DNA from: an uncultured Anaeroplasmataceae bacterium
Lineage (GTDB): Bacteria; Bacillota_I; Bacilli_A; Acholeplasmatales; Anaeroplasmataceae
Assembly (NCBI GenBank): GCA_949840955.1
Contig: CATKXV010000002.1
Location: forward strand, 124,001-188,000
Reading direction: 5' to 3'
DNA: 64,000 bases
The notes under the pieces are model-generated. The model searched no databases, was not told the origin of the DNA, and saw only the letters and a list, made by a program, of their open reading frames with translations. Shown here piece by piece: positions 26,080 to 34,612 of this stretch (position 1 is its first letter; each line of letters begins with the position of its first letter). The position numbers were made by a program, and so were the translations under genes.

Positions 26080-27264
26080 TTACTCAAGAATGTCAACTAC
26101 AGAACCTGCACCTACAGTATGTCCACCTTCACGGATAGAGAACTTAGTACCTTGTTCCATAGCAATTGGGTGAATTAATTCAACAGTCATTGTTGTATTA
26201 TCACCAGGCATAACCATTTCAGTACCAGCTGCTAAAGTAATGATACCTGTAACGTCAGTTGTACGGAAATAGAATTGAGGACGATAATTTGAGAAGAATG
26301 GTGTATGACGACCACCCTCGTCCTTTGATAATACATAAACCTGAGCAGTAAACTTCTTATGAGGAGTAACTGATTTTGGTTTAGCTAATACTTGACCACG
26401 TTGAACTTGATCACGGTTAATACCACGAAGTAATACTCCGATGTTATCTCCAGCCTCAGCATAGTCTAATAGCTTACGGAACATTTCAACACCAGTAACA
26501 ACTGAAGTTTGAGTTTCCTTAATACCAATGATTTCAACTTGATCACCAACGCGAACTTGTCCACGCTCAACACGTCCAGTAACAACTGTACCACGACCTG
26601 TAATTGTGAATACGTCCTCGATAGGCATTAAGAATGGCTTATCCGTATCACGTACTGGAGTTGGAATATAGTCATCAACAGTTGCCATTAATTCTTCAAT
26701 CTTGCCAACCCAAGTTGCATCACCCTCTAAAGCCTTTAATGCAGAACCACGGATGATAGGAATATCATCACCTGGGAAGTCATACTCGCTTAATAATTCA
26801 CGAGTTTCCATTTCAACTAGGTCGATTAATTCTTCATCATCAACCATATCACACTTATTTAAGAATACAACTAATCTAGGTACACCTACCTGACGAGCAA
26901 GTAAGATGTGCTCACGAGTTTGAGCCATAGGTCCATCAGTTGCAGCGATAACTAAGATACCACCATCCATCTGAGCAGCACCAGTAATCATGTTCTTTAC
27001 ATAGTCGGCATGTCCTGGACAGTCAACGTGTGCATAGTGACGATTTTCAGTCTCATACTCTACGTGTGCAGTATTAATTGTAATACCACGCTCTTTCTCT
27101 TCTGGAGCAGCATCGATCTGTGCATAATCCTTAGCCTGAGCTAAACCCTTCTTTGAAAGAATAGTTGTAATAGCTGCAGTTAAAGTAGTTTTACCATGAT
27201 CTACGTGTCCAATTGTACCAATGTTAACATGTGGTTTGGTACGTACAAATTTTTCCTTTGCCAT
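26080..27264 (-). CDS. tuf: Elongation factor Tu
   Basis: Delivers aminoacyl-tRNA to the ribosome. 394 aa, with G1 GHVDHGKT near residue 19, DCPGH, NKCD and the C-terminal beta-barrel domains complete (ending [12 protein letters not shown]). It is the last gene of the rpsL-rpsG-fusA-tuf operon and additionally has its own promoter in the fusA-tuf gap. AGGAGG precedes the ATG. Confidence 0.99.
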   Translation of the reverse strand: MAKEKFVRTKPHVNIGTIGHVDHGKTTLTAAITTILSKKGLAQAKDYAQIDAAPEEKERGITINTAHVEYETENRHYAHVDCPGHADYVKNMITGAAQMDGGILVIAATDGPMAQTREHILLARQVGVPRLVVFLNKCDMVDDEELIDLVEMETRELLSEYDFPGDDIPIIRGSALKALEGDATWVGKIEELMATVDDYIPTPVRDTDKPFLMPIEDVFTITGRGTVVTGRVERGQVRVGDQVEIIGIKETQTSVVTGVEMFRKLLDYAEAGDNIGVLLRGINRDQVQRGQVLAKPKSVTPHKKFTAQVYVLSKDEGGRHTPFFSNYRPQFYFRTTDVTGIITLAAGTEMVMPGDNTTMTVELIHPIAMEQGTKFSIREGGHTVGAGSVVDILE

Positions 27265-27322
27265 TTTATATGGTCCTCCTAATTTTTTATTTTTTTAATT
27301 TTTTTCTTATTTACCAATATAT

Positions 27323-27351
27323 ATTTTACCCTAATTGGCAAGGGTTTGCAA
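27323..27351 (-). promoter_or_regulatory. Internal promoter for tuf
   Basis: Minus-strand TTGCAA (27351-27346), a 17-nt spacer and TAAAAT (27328-27323), about 60 nt upstream of the tuf ATG and just after the fusA stop. A separate tuf promoter would allow EF-Tu to exceed the other operon products. Confidence 0.6.
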
Positions 27352-27367
27352 GTAGAATGTTATAAAA

Positions 27368-29434
27368 TTACGCTCTACTCTTAATAATCTCTTCCTGAAT
27401 GCTTCTAGGAACAGCTTCATAATGATGTGTTTGCATAATGAAGTTACCACGTCCCTGAGAGTTAGAACGAAGAGCTGTTGCATAACCAAACATTTCAGCA
27501 AGTGGAACATAAGCACGAATTTTCATACCATTTCCACGTTTTTCTTGAGAATCCAAACGGCCACGACGGCTAGTTAGGTCTCCAATTACGTTTCCTACAT
27601 ATTCCTCTGGAACAGTAACATCTACTTCCATGATTGGTTCAAGTAATACAGGCTTACATTTTTCCTTTGTAACCTTTAATGCCATTGATGCAGCAATCTT
27701 AAAGGCCATTTCAGAGGAGTCAACCTCATGATAGGATCCATCAAATAGAGTTGCTTTAACATCAATCATAGGATATCCAGCTAAAACACCATTAGGTAGT
27801 GCTTCCTGTAATCCCTTATCAACAACAGGGATATATTCTCTAGGAACTGTACCGCCGACAACCTTGTCAACGAATTCATATCCCTTATCTGGATTTGGTT
27901 CAAATTTAATCCAAACATGACCGTATTGTCCACGACCACCAGACTGACGAATGAATTTACCTTCACAATCAGCAGCCTGAGTAATTGTTTCACGATAAGA
28001 AACCTGTGGAGCACCAACGTTTGCAACAACGTTAAATTCTCTTTTCATACGGTCTACGATAATATCTAGGTGAAGCTCACCCATACCTGCAATAATGGTT
28101 TGTCCTGTTTCAGAATCCGTATAGGTTCTAAATGTTGGATCTTCTTCTGCAAGCTTAGATAAAGCAGTAGACATTTTTTCCTGATCTGCCTTTGTTTTAG
28201 GCTCAACAGCAACATTTATAACTGGCTCTGGGAATACCATCTTTTCTAGAATAACTTCATACTTTTCATCACAAAGCGTATCACCTGTTGTTGTATTCTT
28301 AAAGCCTACTGCAGCAGCTATATCTCCTGCATAAACCTCTTTAATTTCCTCACGGTGATTTGCATGCATCTGAACAATACGTCCTAAACGTTCTTTTGTA
28401 TCCTTTGTCGTATTTCTAATATAAGAACCAGAAGAAATGTGACCTTGGTAAACACGGAAATAGGTTAATCTTCCTACAAATGGGTCGGCAACAACCTTGA
28501 AGGCTAATGCTGCAAAAGGAGCATCATCTGTAGAATGAATATCAATTTCCTCACCATTGTGATCTGTTCCCTTGGTTGCTTCAATATCTGTAGGAGCTGG
28601 TAGATAGTCAATAACACCATCTAGCATCTTCTTAACACCCATATTCTTGAATGCAGATCCACAGAACACAGGGAAGAATTGTACAGCTAATGTAGCCTTA
28701 CGAATTACAGACTTTAATAAATCTGTAGGAATTTCTTCTCCCTCTAGATATAACATAGCTAAATCATCATCAAATTGAGATAGGGTATCAATTAATAATT
28801 CTCTCTTCTCATTTGCTAAATCTACTAAATCTGCTGGAATTTCAGCTTCCTTATAGTTCTCATCTTGACCACCATCATAAAGATATGCTTTCATCTCTAT
28901 TAAGTCAATTTGACCCTTAAACTGATCTTCAGCACCAATTGGCCATTGTACAGCAGCAGCTACTGCACCCAAACGATCATGGATTGTATTTACTGAATAT
29001 TCAAAATCAGCACCAATCTTATCCATCTTATTGACAAATACAATACGAGGTACGTTATAATCTGTTGCCTGACGCCATACAGTTTCTGTTTGTGGCTCAA
29101 CACCAGCCTGACCATCAAGTACTGTAACAGCACCATCTAAAACACGAAGTGAACGAGAAACCTCTACTGTAAAGTCTACGTGTCCTGGAGTATCAATGAT
29201 GTTAACTCTATAATTGTTCCAAATTGCTGTTGTTGCAGCTGAGGTAATGGTAATACCACGCTCCTGCTCCTGAGCCATCCAGTCCATTGTAGATGCACCA
29301 TCATGTGTTTCACCAATTTTATGGATTTTCTTTGTATGGAACAAAATACGTTCCGTAGTCGTCGTCTTACCAGCATCAATGTGAGCCATGATACCGATAT
29401 TACGCGTTTTTTCTAATGTAAATTCTCTTGGCAT
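27368..29434 (-). CDS. fusA: Elongation factor G
   Basis: The GTPase that drives ribosomal translocation. 688 aa. G1 AHIDAGKTT (about 17-25), the switch-region [22 protein letters not shown] and NKMDK are all present, and domains IV-V are complete, including [11 protein letters not shown]. It is third in the str operon, 25 nt after rpsG. Confidence 0.99.
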   Translation of the reverse strand: MPREFTLEKTRNIGIMAHIDAGKTTTTERILFHTKKIHKIGETHDGASTMDWMAQEQERGITITSAATTAIWNNYRVNIIDTPGHVDFTVEVSRSLRVLDGAVTVLDGQAGVEPQTETVWRQATDYNVPRIVFVNKMDKIGADFEYSVNTIHDRLGAVAAAVQWPIGAEDQFKGQIDLIEMKAYLYDGGQDENYKEAEIPADLVDLANEKRELLIDTLSQFDDDLAMLYLEGEEIPTDLLKSVIRKATLAVQFFPVFCGSAFKNMGVKKMLDGVIDYLPAPTDIEATKGTDHNGEEIDIHSTDDAPFAALAFKVVADPFVGRLTYFRVYQGHISSGSYIRNTTKDTKERLGRIVQMHANHREEIKEVYAGDIAAAVGFKNTTTGDTLCDEKYEVILEKMVFPEPVINVAVEPKTKADQEKMSTALSKLAEEDPTFRTYTDSETGQTIIAGMGELHLDIIVDRMKREFNVVANVGAPQVSYRETITQAADCEGKFIRQSGGRGQYGHVWIKFEPNPDKGYEFVDKVVGGTVPREYIPVVDKGLQEALPNGVLAGYPMIDVKATLFDGSYHEVDSSEMAFKIAASMALKVTKEKCKPVLLEPIMEVDVTVPEEYVGNVIGDLTSRRGRLDSQEKRGNGMKIRAYVPLAEMFGYATALRSNSQGRGNFIMQTHHYEAVPRSIQEEIIKSRA

Positions 29435-29459
29435 AATTAAATCTCTCCTAAATCCTTAA

Positions 29460-29930
29460 TTACCAACGATAATGTGCAAAGGCTCTATTTGCTTCTGCCA
29501 TCTTATGTGTATCTTCACGCTTCTTACAAGCTCCTCCTACACCATTTGCAGCATCCATGATTTCCTTTGCTAACTTTTCTTCCATAGTTTTATCATTACG
29601 AAGACGAGCATATTTGATTAACCATCTTAAACCAAGGGTTTGTTTTCTTTCAGGTCTAACCTCAACTGGTACCTGATAGTTTTGTCCACCAATACGACGG
29701 CTCTTAACTTCTAAAACTGGCATAATGTTTTCTAGTGCCTTTGTAAATACTTCTAGTGGATCTTGTCCAGTAGCTTCTTTCACACGGTCAAAAGCACCAT
29801 ATAAAATTGTTTGTGCAGTTCCCTTTTTACCATCTAACATAATTGTATTAATAGTTCTTGTAACTACCTTTGAATTATATATTGGATCTGGAAGCACATC
29901 TCTTTTTGCAATATGTCCCTTACGAGGCAT
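29460..29930 (-). CDS. rpsG: 30S ribosomal protein S7
   Basis: 156 aa, the normal length. The S7 pattern is clear ([36 protein letters not shown]). It binds the 3' domain of 16S rRNA and nucleates head assembly. It is second in the str operon, with a 29-nt gap to rpsL. Confidence 0.99.
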   Translation of the reverse strand: MPRKGHIAKRDVLPDPIYNSKVVTRTINTIMLDGKKGTAQTILYGAFDRVKEATGQDPLEVFTKALENIMPVLEVKSRRIGGQNYQVPVEVRPERKQTLGLRWLIKYARLRNDKTMEEKLAKEIMDAANGVGGACKKREDTHKMAEANRAFAHYRW

Positions 29931-29959
29931 GAGCGATTCCTCCTTTAAATTTTATTTTC

Positions 29960-30376
29960 TTATTTTTGTTTTGGGCGCTTTGCACCATATTTAGAACGAC
30001 CCTGATTTCTATTAGCTACACCAGTAGTATCTAGGGCACCACGAATAATATGATAACGAACACCTGGTAAATCCTTAACACGTCCACCACGAATTAATAC
30101 AGTACTATGCTCCTGTAAGCTATGACCAATACCAGGAATATAAGCTGTAACTTCCATTCCATTTGTCAAACGCACTCTGGCATATTTACGTAAAGCTGAG
30201 TTTGGCTTCTTAGGTGTCATAGTAGTAACACGGGTACAAACCCCACGCTTTTGAGGTGATGGAAGCTTTGTATATTTCTTTTCTAAGCTGTTAAATCCAA
30301 TACCTAAGCTTGGTGATTTAGACTTAGAAACCTTATCTGTTCTTCCGTTACGTACTAATTGTTCAATAGTTGGCAT
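29960..30376 (-). CDS. rpsL: 30S ribosomal protein S12
   Basis: 138 aa, a decoding-centre protein. Hallmarks [17 protein letters not shown] and [18 protein letters not shown] are present; the residues that mutate in streptomycin resistance sit in the usual context TPKKPNSA. First gene of the str operon. The leader is about 90-150 nt and contains two short hairpins (about 30,392-30,409 and 30,431-30,449). GAAAGGAG precedes the ATG. Confidence 0.99.
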   Translation of the reverse strand: MPTIEQLVRNGRTDKVSKSKSPSLGIGFNSLEKKYTKLPSPQKRGVCTRVTTMTPKKPNSALRKYARVRLTNGMEVTAYIPGIGHSLQEHSTVLIRGGRVKDLPGVRYHIIRGALDTTGVANRNQGRSKYGAKRPKQK

Positions 30377-30469
30377 ATTGAAAGCTCCTTTCTATCCTCT
30401 TATAGGATATCTTTTATTTATACCAATCCGTATCTTTATAATAAAGATATAATTGACACAGCATTATTG

Positions 30470-30497
30470 ATTATATCAAAAAAAAAAGATAAGTCAA
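30470..30497 (-). promoter_or_regulatory. Proximal str-operon promoter P2
   Basis: Minus-strand TTGACT (30497-30492), a 16-nt spacer with a long T run, and TATAAT (30475-30470). Start would be near 30,463. Confidence 0.75.
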
Positions 30498-30532
30498 TGA
30501 ATTTTTCACTCTTTTTTAAACATTTTTAACCA

Positions 30533-30561
30533 ATTATACAAACACACGAAATCGTGTGCAA
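30533..30561 (-). promoter_or_regulatory. Distal str-operon promoter P1 with palindrome in the spacer
   Basis: Minus-strand TTGCAC (30561-30556), a 17-nt spacer and TATAAT (30538-30533). The inverted repeat at 30543-30558 begins inside the -35 and fills most of the spacer, the position of a repressor operator. No regulator is identified. Confidence 0.65.
30543..30558. repeat. Inverted repeat, copy 1 (in promoter P1)
   Basis: CACACGA and TCGTGTG separated by AA. The same 16 bases recur at 30623-30638, 80 bp away (center to center). Confidence 0.8.
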
Positions 30562-30608
30562 TAAATATGTTGAAATTTCAGCATTTTATGGTATTTGAAA
30601 CATTTTTA

Positions 30609-30640
30609 AATCAAAAAGAAAACACACGAAATCGTGTGTT
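30609..30640 (-). terminator. Inverted repeat, copy 2, with terminator features
   Basis: AACACACG and CGTGTGTT form an 8-bp stem with a 4-nt loop (30621-30640). On the minus strand it runs into TTCTTTTTGATTT, so it may end transcripts coming from the NYN gene. The shared core with copy 1 leaves an operator role equally possible. Confidence 0.5.
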
Positions 30641-30708
30641 AAAATACCCTCTTAAGCTTACCAAATTTATATTTTTTTAGACTATCACTAGCAAAATAGC
30701 TAATATTT

Positions 30709-30717
30709 TGGTATAAT
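30709..30717 (+). promoter_or_regulatory. Extended -10 promoter of the tRNA
   Basis: Plus-strand TGGTATAAT, 11 nt before the tRNA. No good -35 is visible. Confidence 0.5.
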
Positions 30718-30728
30718 ATTACTTGTCT

Positions 30729-30803
30729 GCCTGGTTAGTTAAATGGATATAACGTGATCCTCCTAAGATTAAATTGTGAGTTCGATTCTCGCACCGGGTG
30801 CCA
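30729..30803 (+). tRNA. tRNA-Arg (anticodon CCU), CCA encoded
   Basis: A cloverleaf can be folded by hand. The acceptor stem is GCCTGGT with ACCGGGT (two G-T pairs), the D stem GTTA/TAAC, the anticodon stem TGATC/GATTA with loop CTCCTAA (anticodon CCT, reads AGG), and the T stem GTGAG/CTCGC with loop TTCGATT. The CCA end is encoded. It is the only plus-strand gene I can support and stands alone between two minus-strand operons. Confidence 0.93.
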
Positions 30804-30816
30804 TAGAAAAGATATC

Positions 30817-30840
30817 GGGTGGCTTAAGCCACCCTTCTTT
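30817..30840. terminator. Terminator of the tRNA, possibly also of the NYN gene
   Basis: GGGTGGC-TTAA-GCCACCC (30817-30834), followed on the plus strand by TTCTTTTT. The stem is symmetrical. On the minus strand only a short A/T stretch follows it. Confidence 0.8.
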
Positions 30841-32310
30841 TTATTTTGAACACAATTCCATTTTAAAAAAAGCATGATTGTCTTTTTCCTCAACATGAAT
30901 TCTTAAGCCCTTTTTTAAATATTTATTAAAAAAGGCTTTTTTTTCTGTTTCAATTTGATTTAATGACCCTTGGATATGTGCTTCTTGAAATATAAGATCT
31001 ACTAAAGCATACGGATTCATCGTATCCAAATGCCCCGTCTCATTAAATTCCTTAATCTTTAATTGGAGATTATGATATAAAACGATATCTTTAAAATCCT
31101 GGACAGCGGATTGGGCAAAGGAATCCATATAACAGAACGGTATTTGATTTTCATTAAATTTCTTAAGAATGATCGGAGAGGTTTTATCAGATTCATTAAG
31201 CACCATATATCGAGCTTCTGGAAGGTTTTGAATTAAGCCCCAGAAATCTGAATCAGAGGAGGCTAAAATAAGAGATTCTGTATTTTCTTGATAAAATTCT
31301 TTACAGGCTCCTGTTGCCATAGCTATATCCACAAGAGATTTATTATTCAATAGTCTCTCAATTTCCTCATGCTCAATCGGTAAATGTATCATATTGCTGA
31401 TATAATCCCAGGCATTAGAGGTATGAATATCATCATATAAAATGACTTTTTTAATTTTCTTCAAATTTTCCTCTTCTAAATTTTTAAAAACAGAGGCAAA
31501 GCGATAAGGATCTACATTTTCACAATCCACAAGTATAGCTATATTAATTGCTTCATCAATAAAAGAATAAATGCTTTCCTTATCTTCTTTTGTAGCATCA
31601 ATTACATATTGATTGGCATGAAAGGTTTCATTATATGCTGTGTATAGAATTTTAAGAAATTTTTCATCATTTAATAATATGTTACCATAATAATCCTTCA
31701 TTTTATCCTCAGGCCAATACAAATAAACTCCATACGGATAAAAAGCCTTTGATTCAAAAATAAGCTTTCTCATCTTATGTATCTTTTCATTTACCCTTTT
31801 TGCTTGATCCTTATTTTGTATATTTGAACCATTATGTCCTGCATAACAGCCAGGCATAGTAAATAAGGATTTGATATATTCCCATTTTATCCAAGTCGGT
31901 ATGAGCTCCTTTATTGACTCTATTTTTTCTAAAATTTCCTGATTTAAATAAGCAATATACATGGTTATACTCGTATGAACATGAATTACCTCTATTCTTT
32001 TATCTCTTAGATATTGAATTAAATCAACAGATAAGATATCTGTCATATTTTCAATAGGAATAAGCTCTCTATTTCTTTCTTGAATTTCTTTATGATTTCT
32101 TATAAATTCATATCTTAATATCGACAAGGATCGTATGATCGTAGCATTGACATGGTTTTCTAATTTTTCTAGGATTTCTTTGTTAAATTTTTGTCTTTCA
32201 TTTTCTAATATATACGTTTTTACGCCCAATAAATAGGCTATGGTTGTCACAATCTCTGTACTATAATTTTTATATGCATCACTTGAGCTTTTGTCCAATT
32301 CCTCTTCCAT
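30841..32310 (-). CDS. NYN-domain (PIN-like) protein, 489 aa
   Basis: The C-terminal half contains a NYN ribonuclease fold: INIAILVDCENVDPYRF (Asp262, Glu264), SLVDIAMATG (Asp328) and LASSDSDFWGLI (Asp353, Asp355), i.e. the acidic residues expected to hold metal. The N-terminal ~245 residues look helical and are not recognised; CYAGHNGSN at 155-163 is distinctive. No signal peptide. Known NYN proteins cut RNA or handle tRNA and rRNA, so an RNA substrate is likely but not shown. It stands alone, convergent with the tRNA-Arg gene. Confidence 0.75.
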   Translation of the reverse strand: MEEELDKSSSDAYKNYSTEIVTTIAYLLGVKTYILENERQKFNKEILEKLENHVNATIIRSLSILRYEFIRNHKEIQERNRELIPIENMTDILSVDLIQYLRDKRIEVIHVHTSITMYIAYLNQEILEKIESIKELIPTWIKWEYIKSLFTMPGCYAGHNGSNIQNKDQAKRVNEKIHKMRKLIFESKAFYPYGVYLYWPEDKMKDYYGNILLNDEKFLKILYTAYNETFHANQYVIDATKEDKESIYSFIDEAINIAILVDCENVDPYRFASVFKNLEEENLKKIKKVILYDDIHTSNAWDYISNMIHLPIEHEEIERLLNNKSLVDIAMATGACKEFYQENTESLILASSDSDFWGLIQNLPEARYMVLNESDKTSPIILKKFNENQIPFCYMDSFAQSAVQDFKDIVLYHNLQLKIKEFNETGHLDTMNPYALVDLIFQEAHIQGSLNQIETEKKAFFNKYLKKGLRIHVEEKDNHAFFKMELCSK

Positions 32311-32361
32311 AATTCTTCCTCCTCTCTTTTATAATTATACCAAAGGAATATGAGAAAAAAA

Positions 32362-32433
32362 TAAAAAAAAGTAGAAATGCTAAAATTAGAGTAAAAGAAT
32401 CAAACCTTATTTTCTCTATCTTGCTATTTCTAC
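32362..32433 (-). terminator. Probable terminator of the alpha-amylase gene
   Basis: Minus-strand GTAGAAATAGC (32433-32423) pairs with GCATTTCTAC (32380-32371) with one bulge and a long A/T-rich loop, followed by TTTTTTTTATT. Confidence 0.55.
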
Positions 32434-32470
32434 TAAATTTTATACAGAATTAAAAGCTTCAGCTTATGAA

Positions 32471-33778
32471 TTACTGGATATGTCCAATCAGCTGACCCTT
32501 TAATATGATAGGCTCAGAAGTTATTTCTAGCTTATGATTTTTGATTTCAACCATTTCATCATTGATAATATTAGAATAAAAGCCATCAAATAATAGAGTC
32601 TGGATTACACCTGTTGTATTTCCCACATTAAAAATACATTCTAAAATATCATTTTTCAATTGATAGGTAATATGAACCACTTCTAAATCTGTATCATGGA
32701 TTTTATAAACTCCATCCACTATGATAGGATCCTTTTTAATTTGATAGCATCTTCTTAAAAGCTGAGGCATATCATATTTTCCTAAGGTTGACCAATCCAC
32801 AGGATCTAAATCAAACAGACTTTCAAGCTTTTCTTCACATGCCTCTTGCCCAGCATAAAGAAACGTTGCTCCTTTTAAAAGATACATTAACGCATTTAGA
32901 TTTCTCAAACGAAATTCATCCTTCACAAGCATTGCAGCTCGTGTTCTATCATGATTTTCTAAGCCATGAACCTTTATGTAATTCCTTGGATATCTGCTTT
33001 CTTGATTTCTTAAAGCCCTAACCCAAGCCTTTAGTCCATCCTTGGTTTCCAAATAATGAGCATAGGTTGACCAAATATCATAGTCATATTCCATATCAAA
33101 GGCTTGATATAATTCAGCATCCGAGGAAGCCTCAAATCCTGCATCGCGAATTTCTTTAACAAATCCTAAATCAATGGATTCTGCGAGTAGAATAAAGTTT
33201 GGATTAATTCTTTTCAATTCTTTTCTTACGAGTAGCCAAAAATCAAGAGGAACTAAGGATGCAACATCACAGCGATACCCATCTACTCCAAGCTTTGCCC
33301 AATACTTTAACATACGCAATAGTTCAGTCCATAAGCCCATATTCGAATAATCTAGATCCGCAACATCCCACCAATCTCCGACCTTTCCTCCAAAATCTCC
33401 ATTTTTTTGAAACATCCAGCTTGGATGTGTATTTAATATAAAGGAATCTCTTGAGGTATGATTTAATACGATATCCATCATAATCTTAATATCTCTTTTA
33501 TGCGCTTCTGAAATCAATTCCTTAAAATCTCTTAAAGTCCCCAAATCTGGGTGAATCGTTCGATAATCCTTGATGGAATAAGGACAGCCCAATTTCCCTT
33601 TTTTATTTTTTTCACCTATAGGATGAATGGGTAATAAATATAATATATCAACACCCAATTCCTGTATACGGTCTAAATCCTGGGTCACTCCCTTTAAGTT
33701 TCCCATCTTAGAATGCTGACGTGGAAAAACCTGATAAATCACTTGATTTCTTAAATTTATGTTCGTGTCCTTAGCCAT
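32471..33778 (-). CDS. GH13 alpha-amylase family glycosidase
   Basis: About 435 aa from the ATG at 33778 (AAGGAG upstream; a longer frame to 33802 is unlikely). All GH13 regions are visible: DIVLNH (102-107), GYRCDVAS (167-174, nucleophile Asp171), LLAES (197-201, acid/base Glu200) and LENHDR. No signal peptide, so it acts on imported malto-oligosaccharides or internal glycogen. The compact size and the missing large C-terminal domain fit intracellular maltodextrin-degrading enzymes; substrate specificity cannot be read. Confidence 0.88.
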   Translation of the reverse strand: MAKDTNINLRNQVIYQVFPRQHSKMGNLKGVTQDLDRIQELGVDILYLLPIHPIGEKNKKGKLGCPYSIKDYRTIHPDLGTLRDFKELISEAHKRDIKIMMDIVLNHTSRDSFILNTHPSWMFQKNGDFGGKVGDWWDVADLDYSNMGLWTELLRMLKYWAKLGVDGYRCDVASLVPLDFWLLVRKELKRINPNFILLAESIDLGFVKEIRDAGFEASSDAELYQAFDMEYDYDIWSTYAHYLETKDGLKAWVRALRNQESRYPRNYIKVHGLENHDRTRAAMLVKDEFRLRNLNALMYLLKGATFLYAGQEACEEKLESLFDLDPVDWSTLGKYDMPQLLRRCYQIKKDPIIVDGVYKIHDTDLEVVHITYQLKNDILECIFNVGNTTGVIQTLLFDGFYSNIINDEMVEIKNHKLEITSEPIILKGQLIGHIQ

Positions 33779-33888
33779 ACAAAATTTCTCCTTTTCTTGC
33801 AATATTTTACCATAAAATCATAAAAAAGTAAATTATAGCTAGCAGAATATGTAAGGAAAAGGAATTTGTTAAATAAAATACATAGAAC

Positions 33889-33943
33889 ACAAAAAAAGAG
33901 GCTGTGTTCTTGATATGTAAAACTCAAGCTTTATAGCCTCTTT
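33889..33943. terminator. Bidirectional-looking terminator after the small lipoprotein gene
   Basis: AAAGAGGCT (33895-33903) pairs with AGCCTCTTT (33935-33943), with an inner CTTGA/TCAAG stem. T runs follow on both strands. Confidence 0.8.
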
Positions 33944-33946
33944 TTT

Positions 33947-34423
33947 TTATTCACTTGGATATGTTTCAGGCAAACTCATAGTATAGTTTGGTGATGCAGA
34001 ATCAATAAAATCAAGCTCTACTAATTCTTTTATAACCTTAATCACATTTTCCTTAGTTTTTTCTTTTAAGGTTAATTTGTAAATGTGATAAAAATTTTCA
34101 GGATATTTTCCATCACTATATTGATCAAAAGCATACTCTGTAGTACATTCAATCTTCTCTAATCCCAAATCAGAAAAATCGTCTATTGTATATAAATGAT
34201 TAGAATATTTTTGTTTAATCGTAATGAAAACTACATTTGGTGAAAAATCATCTTCTACACTAGGTAGATTTTTTTCTTCCTTTTCATTGTCCAATTGCTC
34301 CTCGGCATCCAATCCCAGATTATTTTTATCAATATCTTTTAATTGATCTTGAGTACAAGAAACAAAAACTATAGTTAATCCACAAAGCATACTTAATAAA
34401 AGTCCTTTAAAAATGTTTTTCAT
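33947..34423 (-). CDS. Small lipoprotein with protease-prodomain-like fold
   Basis: 158 aa with lipobox VSC-T. After an acidic linker comes a domain of about 95 residues (FSPNVVFITIKQKY through ELDFIDSASPNY). The layout, a strand, two helices and an ending like VEYAEPNY, recalls the N-terminal prodomain of subtilisin/fervidolysin-type proteases, but here no protease follows. It could be a stand-alone inhibitor-like or chaperone-like lipoprotein; this is a pattern match only. Confidence 0.6.
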   Translation of the reverse strand: MKNIFKGLLLSMLCGLTIVFVSCTQDQLKDIDKNNLGLDAEEQLDNEKEEKNLPSVEDDFSPNVVFITIKQKYSNHLYTIDDFSDLGLEKIECTTEYAFDQYSDGKYPENFYHIYKLTLKEKTKENVIKVIKELVELDFIDSASPNYTMSLPETYPSE

Positions 34424-34456
34424 ACTATATTATCCTCCTCTATTAGATGTAATTCT

Positions 34457-34486
34457 ATTTTAACATATAACTATAAAAAATTACAA
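34457..34486 (-). promoter_or_regulatory. Probable promoter of the small lipoprotein gene
   Basis: Minus-strand TTGTAA (34486-34481), an 18-nt spacer and TAAAAT (34462-34457), about 35 nt upstream of the ATG. Confidence 0.5.
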
Positions 34487-34561
34487 GGCTATTGTTAAAA
34501 ATTACATAATTATCATCTTTTATATATTATACGCATTTTCATTCTATATGTATTACTATAG

Positions 34562-34605
34562 CAAAAAGGGGTCCAAGGTGCAAAAGCACAATTGGATACC
34601 CCTTT
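34562..34605 (-). terminator. Terminator of rpoB-rpoC
   Basis: A long minus-strand hairpin: AAAGGGGT, TCCAA and GTGC pair with GCAC, TTGGA and CCCCTTT around TTTT, followed by TTTTTTG. It lies 8 nt after rpoC. Confidence 0.9.
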
Positions 34606-34612
34606 CCTATTT

